Shown: positions 34,215-42,932 of the stretch, piece after piece | Position numbering within the stretch: position 1 is the stretch's first letter | Layout of the letters: each line of letters opens with the position of its first letter | Assembly (NCBI RefSeq): GCF_024345575.1 | Contig: NZ_JAGQBJ010000015.1 | Coordinates: 1-64,000 of the forward strand | From: Cyanobium sp. Morenito 9A2 | GTDB taxonomy: Bacteria > Cyanobacteriota > Cyanobacteriia > PCC-6307 > Cyanobiaceae | Direction of reading: 5' to 3' | Length of the DNA stretch: 64,000 nucleotides | Notes under the pieces: model-generated | The model's input: the letters and a program-made list of their open reading frames with translations, nothing else | What the model was told of the DNA's origin: nothing | The model's database searches: none | Made by a program: the position numbers and the translations under genes

Positions 34215-36044
34215 TCAGGGGGCCACCACCACCTGATCACGTCCCGTTTCTTTGGCTCTGTAGAGGGCCTGGTCACAGCGGGCCATCAGCTGGTCGGCGT
34301 CGTCGTCGGGGCGGAAGCTGGCGATCCCGATGCTCAAGGTGACCTTCACGGCCTGGCCGTTGTGATGGGTGGTGTGGCTGGCCACGCTGAGGCGCAGCAA
34401 CTCCCCATAGCCCCGGGCTGCCTCTGGATCGCAGACGGGCAGGACGAGCGCAAATTCTTCACCGCCACTGCGACAGAAGCAGTCGGAGGCCCTCAGCCGG
34501 CTGCGCACCACATCGGCAAGACTGCGCAGCACCGCATCTCCCATGGGATGGCCGTAGGTGTCGTTGACCGCCTTGAAGTGGTCGATGTCGAAGCAGAGGA
34601 AGCTCAGATCACCGCCCTGGCGACTCACCCGCAGTATCTCTTCGTTGAGCCGGCGCATCAGTTCCCGTCGGTTGAAGCAGCCGGTGAGCGGATCGGTGGT
34701 GCTGAGCAGTTCCAGCTCCTGCTTTGAGGCATCCAGGGCCCGGTTGCTGTCCTCCAGGTAGGCGGTGAGGCGATTGACGCGGCCGATGCGGTTGTTGATC
34801 AGCTTGACCATGCCGTTCAGTTCACGGATGAACGAGGTGGCCAGGGTCGGCATCGTGTACGAGGTTTCAACTCTGGGATCGTGGGCGCCCGCCCGGGCCT
34901 GGTGCCGGAAGATCGGCGCCATCACCTTGCTGAACTGACCATCCAGGCTGCGGCTCAACCATTCGCTCAGCAGGGATCCGATCAGGATCACCCAGGCCAG
35001 CAGAGCGGCCGATTCGAGGCTCTGTCGCTGCAGCTGGAGCACCGTGGAGCGCGCGGGTTCGACCACCCGAATGATCACGTCGGGGGTGAGGGGATGGCGG
35101 TGATGAATCCGCGTTTCGCGCAGCCAATAGGCCTCCATCAGCCGGGCGGTCAGTGGCGCCTTTTTCGGCGGCAGCAACAGGGTGAGGCCGGGCCGTTGCG
35201 TCGCCCGTTCCTCGGCAGGTTGGTCATTGCGCTCCAGCTGCCGGAACAGCTCCGGAGCTGTCTCGAACACATTCCCTTGGAGATCCAAGCGCTGAATGTC
35301 GATCCGTTGCTCGCCCTTGGGCAGGCTGGCGCTGAGCTCCGCGAGTTCACTGATCCGCAGGCTGGCGACTGTGGAGCTGATCAGGCCCAACTTCGCGAAT
35401 TGCCCCTGCTCCACGCTGCCCTGAAGGTTGCGCGAGTGGAGGGAGGTGATCAACAGCGCCGGGATCGTGATCGCCAGCAGCATCGCCCCCATGGTGATGC
35501 CCCGGATCGAGACGCCCTTGACGCCGGTTAGGCGCGGGAACCAGTGCTTGGCAGCCAGGAAGAGAGTGAAGCCAATGGTGGTGTTGATGACACTGTTGAC
35601 GGCTTGGCCCAGGGCGATCGTCAGCAGATTGGTCTGTTCGAGGGTGGCCAGCCGTCCAAAGAGAAAGGTGGCCAGGGGGAGGCCCACCACCAGCCAATAG
35701 CCGATGTCGGCGAGCAGGAGGCGGCCGTTGTCGGCGTTGCGCTTGCCGCCGTTCAAGTGGACCAGATACAGCTGCAGCCAAAGCAGTTCGAGGCTGTAGA
35801 TGATCGCCGCCGCGGGCACGCCCCGGAGCTGGGCACTGACCAGGGCCGTCGCCACGCCCACGGTCAGCCCCCACCAGCCATAGCGCAGCAAGGCGAACAC
35901 CGCCGCGATCGAACCCAGCTGAAGCCTCAACCCGAAGAAGGGCGAGAGCTCCAGCTGATTGCCGCCGATGGCCAGCAGGGTCAGCCCCAGGAGCGCCAGT
36001 GCCGTACGGCTGGGCAGCCGTTGGCTGCCGACCTGGGGGGACAT
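34215..36044 (-). CDS. Membrane diguanylate cyclase (GGDEF)
   Basis: 609 residues from ATG 36044 (GTG starts at 36047 and 36056 are possible). About eight hydrophobic helices in residues 10-205 form a MASE-like sensor, then an extracytoplasmic stretch, another helix near 345-362, and a GGDEF domain over the last 170 residues (TDPLTGCFNRRELMRRL, FDIDHFKAVNDTYGH). The active site is GGEEF, with an RASD inhibitory I-site five residues earlier. It should make cyclic di-GMP in response to an unknown membrane signal. It converges on cobA with 15 bases between. Confidence 0.93.
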   Translation of the reverse strand: MSPQVGSQRLPSRTALALLGLTLLAIGGNQLELSPFFGLRLQLGSIAAVFALLRYGWWGLTVGVATALVSAQLRGVPAAAIIYSLELLWLQLYLVHLNGGKRNADNGRLLLADIGYWLVVGLPLATFLFGRLATLEQTNLLTIALGQAVNSVINTTIGFTLFLAAKHWFPRLTGVKGVSIRGITMGAMLLAITIPALLITSLHSRNLQGSVEQGQFAKLGLISSTVASLRISELAELSASLPKGEQRIDIQRLDLQGNVFETAPELFRQLERNDQPAEERATQRPGLTLLLPPKKAPLTARLMEAYWLRETRIHHRHPLTPDVIIRVVEPARSTVLQLQRQSLESAALLAWVILIGSLLSEWLSRSLDGQFSKVMAPIFRHQARAGAHDPRVETSYTMPTLATSFIRELNGMVKLINNRIGRVNRLTAYLEDSNRALDASKQELELLSTTDPLTGCFNRRELMRRLNEEILRVSRQGGDLSFLCFDIDHFKAVNDTYGHPMGDAVLRSLADVVRSRLRASDCFCRSGGEEFALVLPVCDPEAARGYGELLRLSVASHTTHHNGQAVKVTLSIGIASFRPDDDADQLMARCDQALYRAKETGRDQVVVAP

Positions 36045-36083
36045 CACGAAGGGCACGGGGTCGGCGGGTGGGCGAACGGTGAT

Positions 36084-36971
36084 CTAGTCCAGCTTGAGCA
36101 CCCCCCTGGTGCGCTCGCGACGCTCTTGCTCCTGGGCCTCAAAGGCGGCCAGGCAGCCGGGCTTGGGCACCAGCAGGCAGCTCACGTAGCTGGAAGCATC
36201 GATCAGGGCGGCCCGCAGCGCCTTGGCGGCCGGCGTGCGCTGGCTCTGGCTGTTGCGGTTGCCGAAGTTGAGCGTGCCGGCGGCGCCGGTGAGCACCTGG
36301 CCGGTGCGCCCCATGTTGGGGGCCAGCAGCAGGGCCAGGGCCGCGGCCGGCAGCAGGCTGACCCCGGTTGATTGGGCTTCGGCGGCGTTGCTGGCCCGGC
36401 CCTCCACGGTGCGGGAGCCCACCACCTCGCCGGTGCTGCTGTCCACCACCCGGATGTCGATCGCCACGTAGTCCTTGGTTTCCAGCTGCTCCTTGGCGGT
36501 GCCCACGCCCATCAGGCCGAAGTTGCTGCCGGAGCCCTTGCTCTCCACGTTGCTGTCGTAGGAGCTGACAGTGCCGAGCACGATGTATCGGGCGCCGGTC
36601 ATCTGGCTTTTCTGGGCGGCGGAACTGCCCGTGCCTTTGCGCACGATGCCCAGTTCGGCCAGCTCCTGCTCGGAGAGCACCTCTTTGAGGTTGCGGCGCT
36701 CCACCACCTGCAGATCACCGGTGGCCTGGAGTTCGTTGGCCAGGGCGGCGGCCAGGTCCTGGGCCACGGGCCCCTGCCACCACCAGGTGCCTGCCGTCAC
36801 GTTGTTCTTGAAGTCGGGCACCGAGACGGTGGGTCGGCGCTGGTTGGAGCGGATCGGCAGGCTTGACTGGGCACCGGCGGCCAGGGGGCTCAAGCCCTGG
36901 CCCGCCAGCAGCAGCAAGGCCGTAAGCGGTGACAGAAACGCACGCAGGGAGGGCACGGCGGGCTCGGGCAC
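36084..36971 (-). CDS. CsgG/curli assembly-like secreted protein
   Basis: 295 residues, GTG start. A signal peptide (AFLSPLTALLLLAGQG, cleavage near AAGAQS) has no lipobox cysteine, unlike true CsgG. The CsgG core follows: TVSVPDFKNNV, LANELQATGDLQVVERRNLK, EVLSEQELAELGIV, and GARYIVLGTVSSYDSNV. The family includes outer-membrane curli secretion channels and periplasmic relatives such as the LpoB/DUF799 type. The loss of the lipid anchor suggests a soluble periplasmic relative. Located between the diguanylate cyclase gene and the cupin gene. Confidence 0.82.
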   Translation of the reverse strand: MPEPAVPSLRAFLSPLTALLLLAGQGLSPLAAGAQSSLPIRSNQRRPTVSVPDFKNNVTAGTWWWQGPVAQDLAAALANELQATGDLQVVERRNLKEVLSEQELAELGIVRKGTGSSAAQKSQMTGARYIVLGTVSSYDSNVESKGSGSNFGLMGVGTAKEQLETKDYVAIDIRVVDSSTGEVVGSRTVEGRASNAAEAQSTGVSLLPAAALALLLAPNMGRTGQVLTGAAGTLNFGNRNSQSQRTPAAKALRAALIDASSYVSCLLVPKPGCLAAFEAQEQERRERTRGVLKLD

Positions 36972-37151
36972 GGTGAGCTGTTCATTGAAGCAACGTCCCT
37001 GGGGGTAGACGGATGGCGGGTGACGCCACTTGCGACACCGGCTGCGAACGGGGGAATCTTGCCCGTTCGGTAGCGAACTGGACTCCCTGGGGGAGGTGCC
37101 TTTCGTTTATGTGGGACGACTTAACCTTTCAGTAACGGAAGGGAGCTTCCC

Positions 37152-37685
37152 ATGCCCAACTCCGGCCTGCTCCAGGATCCTGCCCAGCGCGCGCCGCGGC
37201 CGGCGCCCATGTTCGAGCTGATCCCCTACGAGAAGTTCCGCGACACCCCGGCGGTGCGCTTCTTCGATATCACCGTGCCCACCTCCAATGCCCGTGATCT
37301 GGTGGTCCACACCGGACCGGCGGTCAGCCCCCCGGACGACCCCGAGACCGGCGCCTGGCAGTTCTATCTGCACCCGCACCAGGAGGACAACCTGCTGGCG
37401 ATGCAGGGTGGCCGCACCTTTTATCTGGTGAACCTGGGCTGGAATTATCCCTTCCACATCGTGCGCCTGGAGATGGGAGGTGACATCCTCCGCATCCCGC
37501 CCGGCACCTTCCACCGCTCGGTCTCTGACCCCAATGGCTCCCTGGTGCTCAACCAGGCGGTGCGGGAGGAGGGGGCCAGCCTGGTGAGGGAGTTCCGTGT
37601 GTACAACAGTAGCCGCATCCCGCGCCTGTTCGCCACCACGTCCCGCACGGCGCCGCTGCCGAAGCTGCACGGGGTGACCTGGTAG
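37152..37685 (+). CDS. Cupin-like conserved protein
   Basis: 177 residues from ATG 37152, preceded by a good ribosome site (GGAAGGGAG at 37138-37146). Repeated beta strands with QFYLHPHQEDNLLAMQGGR and FHIVRLEMGGDILRIPPGTFHRSVSD (two segments, residues about 74-92 and 102-126) match the two cupin motifs, with histidines and glutamates able to bind a metal. No specific enzymatic family recognised; RmlC-like cupins of this type are frequent in cyanobacteria. No signal peptide. Confidence 0.75.
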   Translation: MPNSGLLQDPAQRAPRPAPMFELIPYEKFRDTPAVRFFDITVPTSNARDLVVHTGPAVSPPDDPETGAWQFYLHPHQEDNLLAMQGGRTFYLVNLGWNYPFHIVRLEMGGDILRIPPGTFHRSVSDPNGSLVLNQAVREEGASLVREFRVYNSSRIPRLFATTSRTAPLPKLHGVTW

Positions 37686-37730
37686 CGCCTGGCGGAGCCC
37701 CTGGGCTCCCAACCACGGCCGGGGGGTGGC

Positions 37731-39815
37731 TCAGCCTGGCAGGGGCTCCAGGCGCAGATCCACGGTGACTTCCCCGGGGTTGGCGACGCGCCAGGGGGCG
37801 GCGCTCAGCCATGGGATGGCGATGGCAGGATCGGCGATGGCGGCACTCTTGAAACCGTCGCGCTCGCAGGTCAGCGTCCAATGGCCCGCCAGCGTCGTCG
37901 TAGCGGTGTCCAGGATCGAGAGCGCGAGGGGGAGATGGGGAGCGATCGCCGGGTGCAGGCAGGGGTAGAGCTGATCCTGGCGGTAACGCACGGCCACGGG
38001 GCCTGCCCCCAGGTGCAGGGGTCGACCGTTCAAGACCACCCCGAACCGCTCGCGGAAGGCCCCGTTGCTGATCAGCTCAAAGCGGCGCAGGGAACTGTCG
38101 ACGAAGCGGCTGGTGCTGCCTCCTTCCACAGGCGTGTCACAGAGCAGCGGCCAGGCCTCCCGGGCCCGGCGGATCTCCAGCGTTGCTGCCCCCTGCTGCC
38201 AAGCCAGCAGCCGCGGGCAATGGCTTTCCCAGATCGTCCGGAACGGCTTGGGATCAAGCCTGAGGCCATCGGCCGCCAGCCGCGCCAACAGGCCTTCCAG
38301 GTCGGCCAGGAGGGCGCTGGGCAGCATCGTTTCGTCGTGGAGCCGGGGGCCGAAGGGCTGCATCGCCTCTGGTCGATTCCGTGGCTCGAGCAGGTGCACC
38401 GCCAGGGCGCTCCAGAGCAGGGCGATCGTCGCCATCGCTTCGGCGGTCGGGAGGGTCTCGATCGCCCGGAACTCGATCAACCCCTGGCAGCCGGCGGCCC
38501 AGGCGGGGTTCCAGAACTTGTCGAGACTGATCTCGCTGCGGTGGGTGTTGCCGCTGCGATCGGCATGGAGGTGGCGGAGGGTTTCGCTGATCAGCACCCG
38601 TTGGTCGCCCTCCGGCAGGGTTTCAAGCACGCCATGGGCCAGTTCCAGATCGAGCCAGGAGGCACTTCCCTCATCGGGCCGCGGGGCCTGGGAGGCGGGG
38701 CCCACCGAGGGGCTGCTGAACAGATAGGCCAGGCTCGGATGGCGCTGCCAGAAGCGCAGCACCCCCACCAGCCAGCGCGGGCGGCTGAAAAAGGGGTTCG
38801 TCTCCAGATCGGGGCCGCCCCAGAGCAGGTGATTGCCTCCGCCGGTGCTGACCACGTGGCCTTCGTCGTCCTTCCAGGAGCGCAGGCCCACCGTCGCCCC
38901 CGCCGCTTCCAGTTCAGCCATCCAGCCGGCGTAGGCCTCCCAGTTGGCGCAGACGGGCAGGTTCACCTCAAGCACGCCGGGATCGGCGGTCAGGCCAAGC
39001 ACCTGCCAGTGCCCCGTGATGTCGAGGGGGAGCACGCCACTGAGGGCGGGTTGGCTGTGGCCGGCGCTGGCTGCGGCAATCAGTCGCAGCAACTGCTCCA
39101 GAGGCTCCCGGGCCAGGGGCGGCAGGAACAAGCTCCAGCCACCAGGGTGCACCTCCAGGGTGAGCACCTGGCGCAGCACCCCCTCGGGGAAGTGCTGCAG
39201 CGGCAAGCGGAGACCCGCCGGACCTGCGGCGGGCAGCAACTCCCTCAAGGAGTCGTCGAGCGGCCATTCGGACGCTTCCCAGCCCGGTGGGGCCTCTGGA
39301 TCGAGTTCAAGGTCGTGGTGGCACAAGGGGGCGGCCCAGACCCGCCGATCTGGATCGAGGGTGTCGCGCAAGGCCAAAGGCCGCAGGCCGCAGCCCAGGG
39401 CTGTTCCGATGGACTCCAGGAAGGTGAGGGCGTCGGCCTCGAGCAGGGGCCCTGGGGCCGTGGCGTCATCCTCGGAGCCCCCGTCCTGGGGCCAGCGCAC
39501 GATCGGCTTACCGTTGGCGCCGATGATCAGGCGCAGGGCCCAGCGGGGGTTCACCTCGCCGTCGTAGCGCTTGCCGGGGCAATAGATCAAGGTGCTCTCG
39601 GGCCAGACCCGTCGCTGCAGCTCCTGGCCCAGGGCTTTGGCGTAACCGAGCTTGGTGGGGCCATCGGCGGCCACGCTCCATTCGGCCCCTTCCGGCCGGT
39701 TGGGAACGTAGGTGGGTTCACCACCAAGGGTGAGCTGCACGCCGGCGGCGCTCAGGCGCCGGTCGATCTCGCGGGCGACCGCCAGGGACCCGGCGAGCCA
39801 GGGGGGTGAGGTCAT
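37731..39815 (-). CDS. DUF2126 protein of the ATP-grasp/transglutaminase operon
   Basis: 694 residues from ATG 39815, which overlaps the stop of the diguanylate cyclase gene (ATGA). LTLGGEPTYV is the start of the DUF2126 domain, which includes blocks such as NLPVCANWEAYAGWMAELE, NHLLWGGPDLETNPFFSRP and FWNPAWAAGCQGLIEFRAIE. In other bacteria this domain is fused to, or adjoins, a transglutaminase-like protease and the alpha-E and circularly permuted ATP-grasp proteins. It is predicted to take part in making or processing a peptide modification. Reaction unknown. Confidence 0.88.
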   Translation of the reverse strand: MTSPPWLAGSLAVAREIDRRLSAAGVQLTLGGEPTYVPNRPEGAEWSVAADGPTKLGYAKALGQELQRRVWPESTLIYCPGKRYDGEVNPRWALRLIIGANGKPIVRWPQDGGSEDDATAPGPLLEADALTFLESIGTALGCGLRPLALRDTLDPDRRVWAAPLCHHDLELDPEAPPGWEASEWPLDDSLRELLPAAGPAGLRLPLQHFPEGVLRQVLTLEVHPGGWSLFLPPLAREPLEQLLRLIAAASAGHSQPALSGVLPLDITGHWQVLGLTADPGVLEVNLPVCANWEAYAGWMAELEAAGATVGLRSWKDDEGHVVSTGGGNHLLWGGPDLETNPFFSRPRWLVGVLRFWQRHPSLAYLFSSPSVGPASQAPRPDEGSASWLDLELAHGVLETLPEGDQRVLISETLRHLHADRSGNTHRSEISLDKFWNPAWAAGCQGLIEFRAIETLPTAEAMATIALLWSALAVHLLEPRNRPEAMQPFGPRLHDETMLPSALLADLEGLLARLAADGLRLDPKPFRTIWESHCPRLLAWQQGAATLEIRRAREAWPLLCDTPVEGGSTSRFVDSSLRRFELISNGAFRERFGVVLNGRPLHLGAGPVAVRYRQDQLYPCLHPAIAPHLPLALSILDTATTTLAGHWTLTCERDGFKSAAIADPAIAIPWLSAAPWRVANPGEVTVDLRLEPLPG

Positions 39816-41065
39816 CGGCGTTCGGCTCGCGGGGTTTTCGGTGGGCTGGTGGCGGCGCTGGAATCTGGGTTCGGCACCGTCGCCCAGCGCACCCGGTTCC
39901 GCCCCTCCTCCTTGGCGCCATAGAGGGCCGTATCGGCGGCGGCATAGAGGTGATCGAGCTGATGGTCCAGACGCTCGCTGCTGGCAGCCCCCAGGCTGAT
40001 CGTCACGCGCACGGATTCTCCCTCCCAATCGATTGAGGAGGCTTCCACCTGACGGCGCACGCGCTCAAGAATCGAATCGGCCATGGCGCTGGTGCTGGGC
40101 AGAAGCAGGCCGAATTCCTCGCCCCCGAGCCGGCCGACCAGATCTCGTCCCCGCAGCGATGAGCGGATCTGCTGGGCCACCCCCCTGAGCACCGCGTCGC
40201 CACAGACATGGCCGTGGGTGTCGTTGATGCGTTTGAAGAAGTCGATGTCGATCACCGTGAGCACGAAGGGCAGGCCTTCATCGAGGCCGCGGTTGAGCAT
40301 CTTCTCGCTGATCTCCATGAAGGTGCGGCGGTTGGCCAGCCCTGTGAGCCCATCAGTTTCCGCCACCCTGTGCAAGCCCGGAAGCAGGCTCTGCTTGAGG
40401 GTCAGGGTCAGCACGGTCAGCAGGCTGCCCAGGATCAGGATGCTCAGGCTCGCCAGCAAGACAACCTGCTGAAACACCAGGAGGTTGGTGGCCTCCGAGT
40501 TGAAGGTCATCAGCACGAGGTACCGCTGCTCCCGCGGACTGGCGTCGAAGCTGAGGGGCTTGAGCACCCGCCACTCCGTCTGGGTGCTCTGCCACGGCAG
40601 GTGAAAGGAACGGTCCGCCAGACGGCACCCCGAGCTGGGCTGGGTGAAGCAGCGCAGGGTGGCTGGATCGGCGCCGGCTCCCAAGGCTCCTTTGTCGAGA
40701 AGGTCGTTGAGTGACTGTCCCAGCAGGGAGGGCCTTGAGCTCAACAGCACCCGACCCCGCCCATCGAAGACCACCAGTTGATCGAGCATGTCGGCGTCGG
40801 AGCTGAGCGGCTGGCTGCGGTACAGCTGCACCATCCGCTGTTGCTTCCCTCCATTTTGCTCGGCTTGCAGAAAGGTGCTGATCGCGGCGCTGATTTGATC
40901 GCTTTGGCGCACGATGTTGCGGTTGGCGGCGATCAGGGCCAGGGTGCCGGTGGAGGCCGCGATCAGAGCACTCCCGAGCAGACCCACCAACGCCATGATG
41001 CGAACCAGGCGCCGGTTGACCTCCTCGGCCAGGTTCGACTGGATCGGGTTGCCGGCGAGGGTCAT
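39812..41065 (-). CDS. Diguanylate cyclase embedded in the ATP-grasp/transglutaminase operon
   Basis: 417 residues. Two membrane helices (about 23-47 and 205-227) bracket an extracytoplasmic sensor domain of about 155 residues with a Cache-like look (QLVVFDGRGRVLLSSRPSLL). The cytoplasmic GGDEF domain (TDGLTGLANRRTFMEIS, VIDIDFFKRINDTHGH) has the GGEEF active site and an RGRD I-site five residues before it. ATGA overlaps join it to the transglutaminase gene upstream and the DUF2126 gene downstream, so it is part of the operon and not a chance neighbour. Confidence 0.93.
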   Translation of the reverse strand: MTLAGNPIQSNLAEEVNRRLVRIMALVGLLGSALIAASTGTLALIAANRNIVRQSDQISAAISTFLQAEQNGGKQQRMVQLYRSQPLSSDADMLDQLVVFDGRGRVLLSSRPSLLGQSLNDLLDKGALGAGADPATLRCFTQPSSGCRLADRSFHLPWQSTQTEWRVLKPLSFDASPREQRYLVLMTFNSEATNLLVFQQVVLLASLSILILGSLLTVLTLTLKQSLLPGLHRVAETDGLTGLANRRTFMEISEKMLNRGLDEGLPFVLTVIDIDFFKRINDTHGHVCGDAVLRGVAQQIRSSLRGRDLVGRLGGEEFGLLLPSTSAMADSILERVRRQVEASSIDWEGESVRVTISLGAASSERLDHQLDHLYAAADTALYGAKEEGRNRVRWATVPNPDSSAATSPPKTPRAERR

Positions 41066-41961
41066 CGGCTGAGGCTCGGTTCGATCAACATCACCAGGGA
41101 AGTCTCGTCGAGGACCTCGGCTGTGATCGACCAGTCGAATGTGCTCTTCACACCCGGTGGACCGGAATAGCTGCCACTGACGGCGGCTGTGAGGTCGGGT
41201 TTCGAAGAGGTGGCCAGGGGGATGTAGCGGTCATCGATGGGGCCCATGCCGCTGGGGTCGAAGCCGCGCCACCCGGCCCCGGGCAGGTAGATCTCCGCCC
41301 AGGCGTGCAGGTCGTAGCGCTCGGGGGCCGGTTCCACCAGGTGGTAGCCGCTGACGAAGCGGGCCGGCAGCCCCACGCAGCGGCAGGCCTCGACCATCAG
41401 CATCGCCAGGTCGCGGCAGGAGCCCACGCGCTCTTTGAGGGTGCGCCCGGCGGGCCAGGCCGGACCGCTGTGGCGCTGGGTGTACTTGACTCTGTCCTGG
41501 ATCGTCTCCACCAACTGGCTCAAGAACATCAGCGCCCGCTGATCACTGCCCATCAGGGCCTCCTGGGCAAGTTCCACGGCGGCAGGATCGTGCTGCCCAT
41601 TGGGGAGCCAGCCCTCGAGGCTGCCCATCAGATCCCCGTTGAGATGGCCCACGGGATAGGGCAGGGCGAGACCGTCGTACTCCAGGCACTGCTCCAGGGG
41701 GGGCGGCATCTGGGTCTCCACCTCGCTGATCGACTGCAGTTCGAAGCTCTCGGTGTGGCCCAGGAACCAGGCGCGCAGGATTTCATCACCGCTGGCCGCC
41801 ACCAGGGGCCAGAAGCGGCTGGGCTCGGGAGACAGGCGCACCCCAAAGCTGATCAGGCGCTGGAAGCCATGGCCGCGGGGCTTGAGGCAGAGCCGATGGG
41901 GGCCGAGCTGGACCGGCGCGCTGTAGCTGTAGCTGAACGTGTGGCTCAGTCGGGCGCGCAT
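41062..41961 (-). CDS. Transglutaminase-like cysteine protease/transferase
   Basis: 299 residues. The N-terminal 'Bact_transglu_N' beta domain (LSHTFSYSYSAPVQLGPHRL, residues 5-24) is followed by the papain-like core with the complete triad: C182 in VGSCRDLAML, H219 in DLHAWAEIYLPGAGW and D235 in GFDPS. In this family the enzyme is usually a peptidase. It belongs to the alpha-E/ATP-grasp operon and has no signal peptide, so it acts in the cytoplasm. Confidence 0.93.
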   Translation of the reverse strand: MRARLSHTFSYSYSAPVQLGPHRLCLKPRGHGFQRLISFGVRLSPEPSRFWPLVAASGDEILRAWFLGHTESFELQSISEVETQMPPPLEQCLEYDGLALPYPVGHLNGDLMGSLEGWLPNGQHDPAAVELAQEALMGSDQRALMFLSQLVETIQDRVKYTQRHSGPAWPAGRTLKERVGSCRDLAMLMVEACRCVGLPARFVSGYHLVEPAPERYDLHAWAEIYLPGAGWRGFDPSGMGPIDDRYIPLATSSKPDLTAAVSGSYSGPPGVKSTFDWSITAEVLDETSLVMLIEPSLSR

Positions 41962-42932
41962 GCCGGCTCCGCTGGACTGGGGGTGGAGGGAGTGGGCCTG
42001 ACGAAGTAGCGCTCGTCGATCTGCCCGTGCAGCTGGTTGAGATCGCTCTGGAAGCGATCGATGGCCTCATGGAGCCCCTGGGCCATCAGTTCATCGATCC
42101 GCACGTAGCTCCAGGAGGCCAGCATCAGGCCGCCGAGGGATTCCAGATCATCGGGGGGGCCGGGCACGGGGGTGCCACGGATCACCCCCAGGGCGCGGTT
42201 GATCCCCTCCAGGCAGTAGCGCACCGAACGGGGGAAGATCGGATCGAGCAGCAGGAACGCCGCCACGGCCTTGGGGCTGATCCCCTGTTGCTGGGCCTGG
42301 CGAAACATCTGGTACGCCCCGGTGCAGCGCAGCAGGGCGATCCACTGCAGCTCATCCAGCACTCCGCCCACCTCCTCCGGGCTGGGCAACAGTAGGAAGT
42401 ACTTCACATCGAGGATGCGACTGGTCTTGTCGGCGCGCTCGATCAATCGGCCCAGGCGGCTGAAGTGCCACGACAAATCGCGGCTCAAGGTGGCATCGGA
42501 GATGCCATAGAAGAGTTGGCAGGCGCGGCGGACTTCCCGCAGCTGCTCCTGCAGCGGCTGGTTCCAGAAGCGGTCGCTTTCCAGCAGGATCCAGTAGATG
42601 TCGTTGATCTGCTCCCACATCTCGGTGGTGATCACCTCGCGGATCTGGCGGGCGTTCTCCCGCGCCACCCCGATGCAGTTGACGATGCTGCTGGGGTTGG
42701 CCTCTTCCCGCACCAGGAAGCGCACCACATCGTCGGGTTGCCCCTGGGGATAGAGCTTGTCGAACAGTTCCCGCTCGCCGCTGGCGTCGATCAGCGGCAG
42801 CCAGGGTTCGGCGCTGCCGGGGGGGCAGTCCAGGGCCATCGCTTCACTGACTTCAACAAAGCGGGAAATGTTCTCGGCCCGTTCCACATTGCGGTTGATC
42901 CAGTAGAGCGAGTCGGCAACACGGCTCAGCAT
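41946..42932 (-). CDS. Alpha-E domain protein
   Basis: 328 residues, overlapping both neighbours. The opening MLSRVADSLYWINRNVERAE matches the alpha-E signature (LLSRvAenlYWlgRYlERAE), and the rest is all-helical with IREVITTEMWEQINDIYWIL near 97-116 and a C-terminal HFSRLGRLIERADKTSRILD block. The domain is of unknown function but always travels with circularly permuted ATP-grasp amidoligases and transglutaminases. Confidence 0.93.
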   Translation of the reverse strand: MLSRVADSLYWINRNVERAENISRFVEVSEAMALDCPPGSAEPWLPLIDASGERELFDKLYPQGQPDDVVRFLVREEANPSSIVNCIGVARENARQIREVITTEMWEQINDIYWILLESDRFWNQPLQEQLREVRRACQLFYGISDATLSRDLSWHFSRLGRLIERADKTSRILDVKYFLLLPSPEEVGGVLDELQWIALLRCTGAYQMFRQAQQQGISPKAVAAFLLLDPIFPRSVRYCLEGINRALGVIRGTPVPGPPDDLESLGGLMLASWSYVRIDELMAQGLHEAIDRFQSDLNQLHGQIDERYFVRPTPSTPSPAEPACAPD

